From positions 1-64,000 of the forward strand of contig JAFYOI010000001.1 of assembly GCA_017560255.1 (NCBI GenBank): a DNA stretch of 64,000 bases, written 5' to 3'. Numbering within the stretch: the first letter of the stretch is position 1; each line of letters begins with the position of its first letter. The notes below the pieces were generated by a model. The model did no database searches, was not told the DNA's origin, and saw only the letters and a list, made by a program, of their open reading frames with translations. Origin of the DNA: Clostridia bacterium (GTDB lineage: Bacteria > Bacillota > Clostridia > Oscillospirales > Acutalibacteraceae). Positions 8,046 to 16,158 of this stretch are shown one piece after another. The position numbers were made by a program, and so were the translations under genes.

Positions 8046-9934
8046 AAATAAATGTTGGAATATACGACAAGAAGCATTTGAATAACCTTCTGAAAGCAAC
8101 GGAGAATCAGATAAAGTTGATTGATGATGCGGTCAAGAAGGCTTCAAGGATTGGTGAAACATCAGGTTTCAAGGACAATGGAAAACCGTTTTTATTTGAC
8201 GATTATCCGGTTGTCAAGGCTCGTATTGACGAGTTGTTGCAGGAACTTCACAAGAATTTAGTAACATCCATAGAGGAAGGGAACAAGGAAGAATGGCTTC
8301 TTTCTTGCGAGAAGAATGATAAAATGGTTGATTCAATCATCTTGTCAAGCGGTGTATCGAGAACGCAAATTTCGCAATGGAAACAGCCTAATTTGTCGGC
8401 TCTGAATGCTTTCCAAGCCCGAAAGGTGGAAGGTATGGGTCTTTCTGCAAGGGTATGGAACATTACAGACCAGTTGAAGGAAGAATTGGAATTGGCACTT
8501 GACATTGGCTTGGGCGAGGGTAAGAGTGCTGCTGCATTGAGCCGTGATGTGCGTAAGTTCCTAAAAGAACCCGACAAGTTGTTCCGTAGAGTTAGGGATA
8601 AACATGGCGTACTTCGCTTGTCAAAGGCTGCAAAAGCATATCATCCCGGTCAAGGGGTTTATCGTTCTTCATATAAGAATGCGATGCGTCTTGCCGCAAC
8701 AGAAAATAACATGGCTTACCGTTCGGCAGACCACGAGCGTTGGAAGCAGCTTGATTTCGTTATTGGAATTGAAATCCGAACATCTAACAACCATCCTGTT
8801 TACGACATTTGTGATGAATTGAAAGGTGAATATCCGAAAGATTTCAAGTATGTTGGTTGGCATCCTAAATGTCGGTGCTATGCTGTTGCTGTACTTCCTA
8901 CTATGGAACAATTCTTGGAGTATCAAAACAAGAGGCTTGCAGGAGAGGATGTTTCGGATTTCAAGTTTGACGGAGAGATAAAAGACGTTCCGGATAATTT
9001 CAAAGGGTGGCTTGATAGGAATAAAGAACGTGCTAAATATCAGAAGAATCTTCCGTACTTCATCAAGGATAACGGCAAGTATGTACCTAAAAAGTGGATT
9101 GATGAATTTGGATCGCTTGCGAAGAAATCCGACAAGGGTATCGTTACGGATGTGAAGGAAGCTCTTTATAAATTGAAGGAACCGACCTACGTAACAGAAA
9201 AGGAAGTGCGTACAATGATTGAGAATTTCGCAAAAGCTGAACCGGATTTGTTCTACGGCGGTCTTTCCAAAGTGAAGGTCTCAAAGACTGGTGGGGCTTT
9301 CATGTCTTGTGGCAGAGCATATATGAAAAAGGACGGTTCATACTACAAAAAGGATGGAAACATATTGACGATACATAATTTTGATTTCAAGCAAAAGGAT
9401 GCTTTGGGCAATGAAACCATATTCAATCCGCTTCACGAAGTAAAGGAGGCAATGAAATCTATTTCAGCAAATAGGGATTTGACATTCAATCAAGAATACG
9501 CCATAGAAAGCATTTGGCATGAAATACGCCATGCAGGAGCAATGGGATGGAAAAACGGTCTTAAAAAACACCCGGAAGACGTGCGTGCTGCAATGGAATG
9601 TATCAATCAATTTTGTGCAAGGCGTTCTTACGGGAAATTCCTTCGTGCGATAGGTGGAAATGTGAAGAATAAGAAGGAAATTATCGAACACGGGTATGGT
9701 TATTATGGATATTTGAAAAACTGGGAAAAACTTTTGAAGACTATCAATGTTTCAAGTTCTGAAGCCTATGCCCATTTTAATAGATTGATAATGGTTGAAC
9801 CATATGAAAACATCTTCGGTTGTATAGTTGATTTTTTAGTATCAAAAGGAGTTAAGAAAACTAAAGCCGAAGTGATTGTTAAGTCACTCCGGCATACAGA
9901 AGTTGTTTTTGATTCGGCTCTTATGGGTGTGTAA
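8042..9934 (+). CDS. MuF-like head morphogenesis protein with C-terminal HExxH domain
   Basis: A 630-residue protein. The N-terminal 300 residues form a MuF-type minor head domain, with RLAATENNMAYRSADHERW and the diagnostic GWHPKCRC motif. The C-terminal 300 residues are unrelated to MuF and contain HEIRH (H493-H497), a zincin-type metalloprotease motif, followed by helices. MuF proteins are packaged in or on the capsid, so the extra domain could be a head maturation protease or an ejected effector. ATG 8042 overlaps the previous stop; an upstream TTG at 7994 is unlikely. It converges with, and overlaps by 14 bases, the minus-strand gene that follows. Confidence 0.8.
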   Translation: MKINVGIYDKKHLNNLLKATENQIKLIDDAVKKASRIGETSGFKDNGKPFLFDDYPVVKARIDELLQELHKNLVTSIEEGNKEEWLLSCEKNDKMVDSIILSSGVSRTQISQWKQPNLSALNAFQARKVEGMGLSARVWNITDQLKEELELALDIGLGEGKSAAALSRDVRKFLKEPDKLFRRVRDKHGVLRLSKAAKAYHPGQGVYRSSYKNAMRLAATENNMAYRSADHERWKQLDFVIGIEIRTSNNHPVYDICDELKGEYPKDFKYVGWHPKCRCYAVAVLPTMEQFLEYQNKRLAGEDVSDFKFDGEIKDVPDNFKGWLDRNKERAKYQKNLPYFIKDNGKYVPKKWIDEFGSLAKKSDKGIVTDVKEALYKLKEPTYVTEKEVRTMIENFAKAEPDLFYGGLSKVKVSKTGGAFMSCGRAYMKKDGSYYKKDGNILTIHNFDFKQKDALGNETIFNPLHEVKEAMKSISANRDLTFNQEYAIESIWHEIRHAGAMGWKNGLKKHPEDVRAAMECINQFCARRSYGKFLRAIGGNVKNKKEIIEHGYGYYGYLKNWEKLLKTINVSSSEAYAHFNRLIMVEPYENIFGCIVDFLVSKGVKKTKAEVIVKSLRHTEVVFDSALMGV

Positions 9935-10142
9935 TAGTACGCCAAAAATCATTTTTCATATTGAGAGGGAGTTTATCGGCATATTCCTTTGCCTTCTCCT
10001 TCTCGTTTCTCAAATAAAACAATGATGCTAAATCAAGATTTGCATCATCTTCCGTTGCATGTGCTAAATAGAAATCCTTGTCAAGCATTCCTATCATTCT
10101 GCACTCTTCTTTGGTTATATTATAATCAAAAACCGTTTTCAT
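9921..10142 (-). CDS. Small hypothetical protein, accessory island
   Basis: A 73-residue acidic protein, last gene of the minus-strand island. It is helical with YLRNEKEKAKEYADKLP, a tetratricopeptide-like look, and has no recognised family. Its 3' end overlaps the end of the MuF gene on the other strand by 14 bases. Confidence 0.6.
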   Translation of the reverse strand: MKTVFDYNITKEECRMIGMLDKDFYLAHATEDDANLDLASLFYLRNEKEKAKEYADKLPLNMKNDFWRTITHP

Positions 10143-10154
10143 GGCACAAAGATA

Positions 10155-10382
10155 TTATTTATTCTGCTGTTTTCGGTAAATATTATGCTTGGAAATTATA
10201 CATTTCCGTGTTTTCTTCGGCTTACCGACCTCAATCTTGTATGACCAAAGGCTTGCCAATGTGCATCCGACCTGTTCGGGTGTGAACACTTCGTATATTG
10301 CAGCCAATGAACCGAAATAATGCTCTCCCTGTTCGCCGGGAAATTCTACCTTGACAATGTTTGATGTAGTTATTTTCTTCAT
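10155..10382 (-). CDS. Small hypothetical protein, accessory island
   Basis: A 75-residue basic protein (MKKITTSNIVKVEFPGEQG and a mid-region EVFTPEQVGCTLASLWSYK). It resembles small proteins from Bacteroides mobile elements that begin with a short strand and carry a helix before a basic tail, but I cannot name a family. An in-frame upstream extension is absent; the alternative overlapping frame at 10231-10434 is judged a shadow. Confidence 0.6.
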   Translation of the reverse strand: MKKITTSNIVKVEFPGEQGEHYFGSLAAIYEVFTPEQVGCTLASLWSYKIEVGKPKKTRKCIISKHNIYRKQQNK

Positions 10383-10457
10383 TTTTCAAGCGAGTTTGAC
10401 GATTGTTCCACTTTTGATAAACCCTTTGCCGCAATTGTTGTTCTTGCGGCTAAAAGG

Positions 10458-10784
10458 CTAATTTTGCTTTGCCAAATCCTGTTCACAGCAGAATGATGTG
10501 ATTTCACGCTCAACCTGTTCGCGGCTAAGGCTTATTCTTCGGCTTCCTGCATAATGTTTTCCGTCATAGGCAAAACATAATATGTAGTATTCCTCACCCG
10601 TTTCTAAATCGTCAGAATCCGGCTCACCCATGAAGAACCAACCACCGTTGCAATACGGACGGTTCCACCTAACAGGAGGAACACCGTTTAACAATTGGTT
10701 GTACCATTCATTTGATATTTCCTCAAATGGTGCGTTCTGTTCAAGTTTCAAGCATCCGTTTATGATTGCCATATCAGTTTTCAT
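10458..10784 (-). CDS. Hypothetical protein, accessory island
   Basis: A 108-residue protein rich in tryptophan, glycine and acidic residues (WNRPYCNGGWFFMGEPDSDD, then EEYYILCFAYDGKHYAGSRRISL). No family recognised. The start at 10784 overlaps the end of the upstream gene; an ATG at 10772 giving 104 residues is equally reasonable. It is co-directional with the LPD-like gene and probably co-translated with it. Confidence 0.65.
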   Translation of the reverse strand: MKTDMAIINGCLKLEQNAPFEEISNEWYNQLLNGVPPVRWNRPYCNGGWFFMGEPDSDDLETGEEYYILCFAYDGKHYAGSRRISLSREQVEREITSFCCEQDLAKQN

Positions 10785-11940
10785 TTAGAAGGTTGGTAAT
10801 GAATTCACTTCGTTTCTCGTTGTTTATGTCCGTTCCAAACAGGACACGGGCAGCACCGTAAACGGCGTTGTTTGTAAGTTGGCGTTGCCAACATCCATTA
10901 TTCCTTGACCATTTGAACCCGTTATGCTTCAATGATGAAATGATATCAGAAGAAGGTTTTGAATCGTGGAAAATCTGCAAGCGGTCTTCTGAATAGTTCT
11001 TTACGACTGAACCACCTTCAAATTCCAATTCGTAGTTTTCCTTTTCCTTGCTTTCTTCCTGCTTCTTGATGATTGCTTCTGCTACTTCTGCAAGTTTCCA
11101 AACCTTGTGTCTGCTTGTGAAAATAGGTTTCTTCATTCCTTCGTTGAGGGATTTTACAAGTTCCATAGCCTTTAATAGAAGGGTTGACTTCCCATTCTTG
11201 GCAAGGGTTTCAAGTCTGTTGTAAAGGTTGGAAACAATCAAGGATCGATGAAGTATAAGGACACCTTCATCAATACCGGAAACGGTCTTTGCGGTGCTTC
11301 TGATGTCTGATTCAATACGCTTCCATTCTTCATTTTCCTTTTCTTCGGGGCTTTTAGCATTCTCAATGCGTTTTGCGGCATTCTTTGCATATTTTTCACG
11401 CCATTCGTAGAAATCTCTTGAAGCCTTGTCATAGACATTGTTATGCTTCTGTTGGCTTGCAACAGGGAATTTTGCAGGTCCCGTGATTGCCGCACTCATT
11501 ATACGGGAATGCTTTGCGTATAGGTCGCTTACCTTTTCCTTGAATTTTTGAATGTATGTTTCGTGTTCTGATTCCGGGATTTCTTTCAAGTCTTCAAGAA
11601 GACATCTTTCGTAGTCAATGATACTTCTCAATGCCCGTTCGTCAGGTGTGAAACTTGTAGAATAATAGGCACGGTAAGCGGAATGGTACAAGTCTTCAAG
11701 TGAAAACGGGTAAGACCATGAAACGACCTCCCATTTTTCAAGTTCGATATTGTGGTTTTTCACAATGGAAGCATTATTTTCTCCTTGCTTTGCCAAATGT
11801 GCAAACTCTGGGCGGATGATACTTCCGATGTTTGTTCCTCTGTAAAACCAATCCCATTCGCCCAAAGAAGGGTTTCCAATCAGTCTTACTTTTGCTGCAC
11901 GGTGGCAGTTCTTCGTTGATAAAATTACTTGTTCACTCAT
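10774..11940 (-). CDS. Large helical protein with polyvalent-type C-terminal module
   Basis: A 388-residue protein. The N-terminal 290 residues are mostly charged helices. The C-terminal module (about 300-365: VVKNYSEDRLQIFHDSKPS, then LKHNGFKWSRNNGCWQRQLT) is a unit I know from plasmid and phage polyvalent or antirestriction-type proteins. Such proteins are often injected with the DNA or made early to counter host defence, but no enzymatic site is visible. It is the largest gene of the minus-strand island and lies among late genes, like a moron. Confidence 0.65.
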   Translation of the reverse strand: MSEQVILSTKNCHRAAKVRLIGNPSLGEWDWFYRGTNIGSIIRPEFAHLAKQGENNASIVKNHNIELEKWEVVSWSYPFSLEDLYHSAYRAYYSTSFTPDERALRSIIDYERCLLEDLKEIPESEHETYIQKFKEKVSDLYAKHSRIMSAAITGPAKFPVASQQKHNNVYDKASRDFYEWREKYAKNAAKRIENAKSPEEKENEEWKRIESDIRSTAKTVSGIDEGVLILHRSLIVSNLYNRLETLAKNGKSTLLLKAMELVKSLNEGMKKPIFTSRHKVWKLAEVAEAIIKKQEESKEKENYELEFEGGSVVKNYSEDRLQIFHDSKPSSDIISSLKHNGFKWSRNNGCWQRQLTNNAVYGAARVLFGTDINNEKRSEFITNLLNEN

Positions 11941-11952
11941 GTTGTTGTGGAT

Positions 11953-12357
11953 TTAATTGTTTATTAAATAGTCTATCTTATCCTTGATTGACAGGGCAAA
12001 TGCAAGCCCGTTATTTCCGAATGCCTGTGCTTCTGTACAGATATTGTCACGATAAGTGAGAAAACAGGATGTTCCGCTTGGAAGGTCAATTCCCAATCTC
12101 GGTTTTCCAAAGTGCATATCAATTTCAATCTTCGGTCTTCTGCTAACCTTTTCACGGTCTTCTTCAAACATCGGGATGATGTATTTACATGATTCAACCG
12201 TAATGGAGCGACCTTCCATCATCGCCTTTACACCCAAATAATTGTTTCCCCAAAAGTTGTCTTTCATAGCGTCAATGGTACGCTTTCCAACTTCAATGTA
12301 GCCGTATTCCTTTGCGGTATTTTCGGCTACCAACAGCATTGCTTGATTTGCATCCAT
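11953..12357 (-). CDS. Hypothetical protein, accessory island
   Basis: A 134-residue protein with an N-terminal helix and a C-terminal half of strands (KIEIDMHFGKPRLGIDLPSG). No family recognised. It starts 1 base after the DUF3873-type gene ends and 12 bases precede the next gene, so it belongs to the same minus-strand transcript. Confidence 0.65.
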   Translation of the reverse strand: MDANQAMLLVAENTAKEYGYIEVGKRTIDAMKDNFWGNNYLGVKAMMEGRSITVESCKYIIPMFEEDREKVSRRPKIEIDMHFGKPRLGIDLPSGTSCFLTYRDNICTEAQAFGNNGLAFALSIKDKIDYLINN

Positions 12358-12358
12358 A

Positions 12359-12577
12359 TTAGTTTCTTTTTAGATTGTTCTTTGAAATCCATTCGTTACG
12401 CTTACGGCGGCAGTCTTCAAGGTTTGTACCTATGCAACTGAATAGTTCACCTTCGAGGGTGCGGTAATCATACTGCATACGCTTTACATTCTTTCGACCT
12501 ATTTTTGTGTTGAAGGTCGTATAGTTCTCCTTCCCGGCTGCACAAACGCTGCAACCGTTGACGTTGATTGTACCCAT
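12359..12577 (-). CDS. DUF3873-type small protein
   Basis: A 72-residue protein of the pattern NGCSVCAAGKENYTTF ... QYDYRTLEGELFSCI ... LEDCRRKRNEWI, which matches my memory of DUF3873 proteins of Bacteroides conjugative and phage elements. Function unknown. The start is placed at 12577, which begins 2 bases after the upstream gene's stop; a longer reading to 12631 would overlap that gene. Confidence 0.7.
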   Translation of the reverse strand: MGTINVNGCSVCAAGKENYTTFNTKIGRKNVKRMQYDYRTLEGELFSCIGTNLEDCRRKRNEWISKNNLKRN

Positions 12578-12579
12578 AG

Positions 12580-12822
12580 TTATTTGCAATAAAATGAAAC
12601 CTGTAAACCTCTTCTCAACTTGCATACGCATTTGTCAAGACCTGCATTCAGTGCCCGGTCAATGAACTTATTGAGAAGGTCAATTCCGATAAGTGCGATT
12701 ATACCTGCTACACCAACAAGTTTATTGATTCTGTTGCCTTGTGCGTCCAATCCGTAAACCTTGATGCGAAAGTTTCTGTTGATGAAACTCTTTGTGAATC
12801 TTAAAATGCTACTCTTTTTCAT
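12580..12822 (-). CDS. Small basic protein with one hydrophobic segment
   Basis: An 80-residue protein, first gene of the minus-strand island. A hydrophobic stretch (VGVAGIIALIGIDLLNKFI, about residues 36-54) is probably a membrane helix, preceded by a basic N-terminus and followed by two cysteines. It follows a well-formed Bacteroidetes promoter and palindromic operator. Function unknown; a membrane-acting exclusion factor is one possibility. Confidence 0.6.
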   Translation of the reverse strand: MKKSSILRFTKSFINRNFRIKVYGLDAQGNRINKLVGVAGIIALIGIDLLNKFIDRALNAGLDKCVCKLRRGLQVSFYCK

Positions 12823-12850
12823 AATTCTAAAATTTTGTTGTTGTTTTTAA

Positions 12851-12869
12851 GTGCTTACGATGTAAGCAC
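12851..12869. promoter_or_regulatory. Palindromic operator in the accessory-island leader
   Basis: GTGCTTACGATGTAAGCAC is a perfect inverted repeat with 8-base arms and a 3-base centre. It lies just downstream of the minus-strand -7 element, over the expected transcription start, so a bound protein would block the accessory operon. Related sites are at 586, 13032 and 45149. Confidence 0.65.
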
Positions 12870-12873
12870 ACTA

Positions 12874-12904
12874 CGAAGATAGCCCGTTATTTTAGAATAA
12901 CAAA
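12874..12904 (-). promoter_or_regulatory. Bacteroidetes-type promoter for the minus-strand island
   Basis: Read on the minus strand: TTTG (12904-12901), a 19-base spacer, then TATCTTCG (12881-12874), close to the consensus TTTG-N19-21-TAnnTTTG. The expected start site is about 12867, leaving a 45-base leader with the palindromic operator. Confidence 0.7.
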
Positions 12905-13031
12905 ATATTTTTGGAGAAATTTTATAAACTTTTCTGTTGATATTCTGTAATAGCCAAGTAGTTTGATGTTTAGCGTTTTGAGAAAATCTAAATGAAAAAC
13001 CGTCTAAATATACCTTATTAAAAGAAATTTT

Positions 13032-13050
13032 ATGCTTATAACATAAGCGC
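13032..13050. promoter_or_regulatory. Palindromic operator at the capsid-operon promoter
   Basis: ATGCTTATAACATAAGCGC has inverted arms GCTTAT/ATAAGC and matches the 19-bp operator family. It occupies the -33 region of the plus-strand promoter whose -7 element is at 13066, so its ligand could repress or activate the capsid and tail operon. Together with 12851 it makes a two-site divergent control region. Confidence 0.6.
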
Positions 13051-13065
13051 AATTAAAATTTTCAC

Positions 13066-13073
13066 TACTTTTG
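13066..13073 (+). promoter_or_regulatory. -7 element of the capsid/tail operon promoter
   Basis: TACTTTTG is a perfect TAnnTTTG element, 24 bases before the scaffold ATG. No clear TTTG is found 19-21 bases upstream; the operator at 13032-13050 sits there instead, suggesting an activator-dependent or repressible late promoter. Confidence 0.6.
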
Positions 13074-13096
13074 CGGTAAACTAATTGGTTTATCAT

Positions 13097-13822
13097 ATGA
13101 AAAAACAGATTTTAGATGCACTGAAAGCCAAATTTGTGGGGGTCAGTGAAGCGATTTTGAACAGGATTGCCGATAAAATCGCCAAGACTGTAACAACCGT
13201 TGAAGAAGTTGCAACCGCAGTTGAGGGGGTGACATTTCAACAAGTTCTCGAAAGTTACGGTGACAGCAGGGCTACAGAAGCACAGCAGAGTGCAGTAACG
13301 AATTACGAGAAAAAGCATGGTCTTAAAGACGGAAAGAAAGTTGAAACAGGCGAAGGCGGTAAGCCGGGCGGTGAAAACAAAGTGGGTGCAGGTGAAGAAG
13401 GAAAAGGCAGTGACCTTGCAGCACAGATTTCGGCAGCAGTAAGTGAAGCAATCAAGCCTTTGAACGATAAACTTGCAATCTTGGAAGGTGAGAAAACGGC
13501 AAACAGCCGTAAGACAGCCTTGAACAAGATTTTGGAAGGAGCACCCGAAAAAATCCGTCAGCGTTACGAAAAGGACTTTGCTCGTATGAATTTCAAGGAT
13601 GATGAGGATTTCGGTGGTTGGATTGATGAAATCACACCCGACATTGAAACCATCAAGAATGATTACGAATCGAAGGGTGGAGTAGTAACCGGGACAAAGG
13701 GCGGTAGAGCAAAAGGTGCAGGTGAAGGTAATGAGAACCCGTATATCAAGGCTCGTATCGCAAGACAAGAGGCAGCGAAGCCAGCCCCTGCCATTATTGG
13801 GCTGCAATCTGAAACTAATTAA
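13097..13822 (+). CDS. Capsid scaffolding-like protein
   Basis: A 241-residue, highly charged, mostly helical protein with a glycine/lysine/glutamate-rich linker (about residues 80-110) and a C-terminal helical region with LNKILEGAPEKIRQRYEKDF. Its composition, size and position just before the decoration and major capsid genes fit a scaffold that shapes the procapsid. ATG 13097 is preferred to a TTG at 13085. First gene of the capsid-tail operon. Confidence 0.65.
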   Translation: MKKQILDALKAKFVGVSEAILNRIADKIAKTVTTVEEVATAVEGVTFQQVLESYGDSRATEAQQSAVTNYEKKHGLKDGKKVETGEGGKPGGENKVGAGEEGKGSDLAAQISAAVSEAIKPLNDKLAILEGEKTANSRKTALNKILEGAPEKIRQRYEKDFARMNFKDDEDFGGWIDEITPDIETIKNDYESKGGVVTGTKGGRAKGAGEGNENPYIKARIARQEAAKPAPAIIGLQSETN

Positions 13823-13827
13823 CCAAT

Positions 13828-14379
13828 ATGGACGTGAATTTCAAGCATCAAGAAGCGGCTAAACAGGAACCTATTCGCATTGAACAGGTGTTTGCCGAAA
13901 AGCCGGGCGGCGGCTTGGTGGAAAATCCCACCTTTGACGCTCCTGCCACAACTGCCGTTGGTGAAAAGGACGGGAAATTTGCTCTGATTAAGGCTTACAG
14001 ACTTGTTGCAGCCGTAGCATCAGGCGACACTACCATTAGCATTGCGAAGGGTAGCGGTGTTGCGGAAGGTGATGTTATCGCAACAGGTAAGAAGGGTGTT
14101 GCTTGTACGAAGGTAGATACATCAGCCGAAGACAAGGATGTAGTAACCGTGACACTCGGTGTTGACATCCCTAACGGTAAGGTACTTTATCAAGCCAAGG
14201 CGGCTGACGCAAGCAATGCTGAACCGTTGCTCACTCCTGTTTACGTAACAGGCAACTATGTATATGCTAATCAAGGCGACCAAGGTGTACGCTTGATTAA
14301 CGGTGCAAATTTGAGAAAGGAAACAGCGAATATCGCAAGCGAGGTAGCCGCATTGCTGCCAATGATTCAACTTGTATAA
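13828..14379 (+). CDS. Head decoration / fiber-like protein
   Basis: A 183-residue beta-rich protein. Residues 60-130 have small-residue strands (DTTISIAKGSGVAEGDVIATG) like a head-fiber or decoration domain, and the end (LRKETANIASEVAALLPMIQLV) is helical. It lies 5 bases after the scaffold gene and 13 before the major capsid gene, the usual site of decoration proteins. Probably on the outer capsid surface; assigned by position and composition. Confidence 0.6.
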   Translation: MDVNFKHQEAAKQEPIRIEQVFAEKPGGGLVENPTFDAPATTAVGEKDGKFALIKAYRLVAAVASGDTTISIAKGSGVAEGDVIATGKKGVACTKVDTSAEDKDVVTVTLGVDIPNGKVLYQAKAADASNAEPLLTPVYVTGNYVYANQGDQGVRLINGANLRKETANIASEVAALLPMIQLV

Positions 14380-14385
14380 GGAGGA
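14379..14385 (+). promoter_or_regulatory. Strong Shine-Dalgarno before the major capsid gene
   Basis: AAGGAGG lies 7 bases before the ATG at 14393. Most genes here lack such a strong site, so this fixes the start and probably boosts capsid protein output. Confidence 0.7.
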
Positions 14386-14392
14386 TTGACAT

Positions 14393-15508
14393 ATGGCAAT
14401 GAATAAACCATTATTTGACATTGACCAACCGGGAATGCATGTGACCGTGAATTCTTACAAGCCGGGTAACGGTTTGGCATGGCAGCAACTCTTCCCGTTG
14501 AAGTACAGCCCGAAATTTGACATTAAGGGTTTGGAAGGTAACGAAGGTATTCCAGTAGCCGCAGACCGTGTAGCCTTCAATACTAAGGCTCCGAAGAAAA
14601 CCCGTAAGACGGTCGGTACTTGGAGCGGTAAACTCGGCAAATATTCAGTTTCCCGTGAAAAGGACGAAATTGAAATCAATGAGTACCAGGATTTGCAGGT
14701 AATCGCCGCATCCAATACGGAAGATGCTGCAACAGCAAAACACCTCGTGGATATTGTTTACGATGACCTCGACTTCTGTAACAACGCAATGGACTACAAG
14801 GTGGAAATTGATGCTATGCGTATCGGCTCATCCGGTAAACAGACCTTCTCAAAGAAGATTGACGGTGATTTCGCAACCGAAGACATCATCAATTTCAACG
14901 TTCCTACCGCTAACTTCAAGGGTGCATCTGTCGTTTGGTCAGATTCAGAAAATGCGGACGGCTTGAAGGATATTGCGGACGCACAGGATGCTATTGCAAG
15001 CAAGGGCGGAAAGAAGCCTCGTTTCGTGTTCATGGAAAAGAAGAAGTTCCAACAACTCTGCAACCAAGCATCCGTAGCAAGACGATTGTATCCGCTTGCA
15101 AAGGAAAATACGGTTACTTCTGACATGATTACGCTTGCCGCAATCAACAGATACATGACCGATGAAAGTAGGGGTTGGCCGCAGATCGTCATTCTTGATA
15201 CCTACGCGACTATCCAATACAAGGACGGTAGCGAAGAAACTATCAAGCCTTGGAATGTGAATGTCGTAACCCTTGCACCTGTTGCACAATTGGGTTGGAC
15301 TTACTACAAGCCAGTTCCGAATGTTCCAAATACGGAAGCATTGCAGGAACAGGGTTCGTACTACAAGATGACCCGTTATTCTGACATCAATCCGATGTTG
15401 GAGGTGACTATGGCAGAAGCATATGTACAGCCGGGATTGATTAACCGTGCATCGCTCGTGTTCATTAATACGGCTGCAACAACTTGGAACAACGGAGACG
15501 CTAAGTGA
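14393..15508 (+). CDS. Major capsid protein
   Basis: A 371-residue protein. The P-domain-like middle with TVGTWSGKLGKYSVSREKDE and long helices, the segment KKPRFVFMEKKKFQQLCNQA, and the C-terminal APVAQLGWTYYKPVPN region have the pattern of HK97-fold coat proteins of Bacteroides siphoviruses (capsid E-like). Position after scaffold and decoration genes and the strong ribosome-binding site support this. It forms the icosahedral shell. Its stop shares a base with the next start. Confidence 0.82.
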   Translation: MAMNKPLFDIDQPGMHVTVNSYKPGNGLAWQQLFPLKYSPKFDIKGLEGNEGIPVAADRVAFNTKAPKKTRKTVGTWSGKLGKYSVSREKDEIEINEYQDLQVIAASNTEDAATAKHLVDIVYDDLDFCNNAMDYKVEIDAMRIGSSGKQTFSKKIDGDFATEDIINFNVPTANFKGASVVWSDSENADGLKDIADAQDAIASKGGKKPRFVFMEKKKFQQLCNQASVARRLYPLAKENTVTSDMITLAAINRYMTDESRGWPQIVILDTYATIQYKDGSEETIKPWNVNVVTLAPVAQLGWTYYKPVPNVPNTEALQEQGSYYKMTRYSDINPMLEVTMAEAYVQPGLINRASLVFINTAATTWNNGDAK

Positions 15509-15837
15509 TGAATGTACTGCAATCTTTGAAGAGCCTATCAAGTTACCCTATCCCTACGGCTACGGTTGAAGATGTAGCCGAGGGTGTGGGCTTGAAAATT
15601 GATTCCGAAATGAGTATGGAACTTCGTAACGGGAAAGAATACAAACGTGCGAAAGCAGGTGTTTTTCTTTTCCTTTCAGAAGCACCGAATGTAACGCAGG
15701 GAGGAATCAGTTATAGTTTTTCCGAAAGCGAGAGAAAGCGTTTTCGGGATAGAGCCAACAATATCTTGTGCGAGTTGGGTGAAAGTAGTGATGATGCTGC
15801 CTTGCCCGAATTTGGTTATAAAGGAGAAGATTTATGA
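15508..15837 (+). CDS. Head-tail connector-like protein
   Basis: A 109-residue protein with a helical N-terminal region, a central charged segment and a helix SESERKRFRDRANNILCELGE. It lies directly after the capsid gene, where the adaptor that binds the portal (gp6/gp15-like) is usually encoded. Start at ATG 15508 overlaps the capsid stop; a GTG 3 bases upstream is possible. Assigned mainly by position. Confidence 0.5.
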   Translation: MNVLQSLKSLSSYPIPTATVEDVAEGVGLKIDSEMSMELRNGKEYKRAKAGVFLFLSEAPNVTQGGISYSFSESERKRFRDRANNILCELGESSDDAALPEFGYKGEDL

Positions 15838-16157
15838 TTATTGAAAACGGAAAATTGCAGGTGATTACAAAAACGGGTGGAGGTGTGAGAAACGGAATGC
15901 CCGTGAAAGTTTCTGAAACGCCCGGAAGCCCAATTCCCTGTAATATCAAAACTAATACCAATGACCATAAGGGTAAAGTGGTTGACGGTGAGTTCACTCG
16001 TTCTTCATTTGAAATTCTTGTGGATTCTGTTTATTTCCCTCATTTTACTGCTGAGTATGTCATTCTGACAGATAACAGGGGAAACGGTATTGGTAAGTTC
16101 CGTGTGCAGGATATTCAGCATCTTGATTGTGTAGGAGCCGTTAAAATTACCGTCTGA
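15834..16157 (+). CDS. Head-closure-like protein
   Basis: A 107-residue beta-strand protein (QVITKTGGGVRNGMPVKVSE ... YVILTDNRGNGIGKFRVQDI) in the slot where head-closure or stopper proteins are encoded. It overlaps the previous gene by 4 bases. The family is not certain. Confidence 0.5.
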   Translation: MIIENGKLQVITKTGGGVRNGMPVKVSETPGSPIPCNIKTNTNDHKGKVVDGEFTRSSFEILVDSVYFPHFTAEYVILTDNRGNGIGKFRVQDIQHLDCVGAVKITV

Positions 16158-16158
16158 T

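Larger units (their letters stand above)
1..10133. repeat. 10,133-bp direct duplication, first copy (circular wrap)
   Basis: This segment reappears at 53868-64000 with a constant offset of 53,867. The boundary bases agree and every protein predicted in one copy is identical in the other; I did not compare every base by computation. The simplest explanation is a circular or circularly permuted genome of 53,867 bp read past its starting point. A tandem prophage or a true terminal redundancy is less likely but not excluded. Confidence 0.95.

Noticed and set aside
14122-14421. Long minus-strand reading frames opposite capsid and tail genes
   Set aside because: They mirror strongly coding plus-strand genes, have skewed composition and no promoter or start signal.
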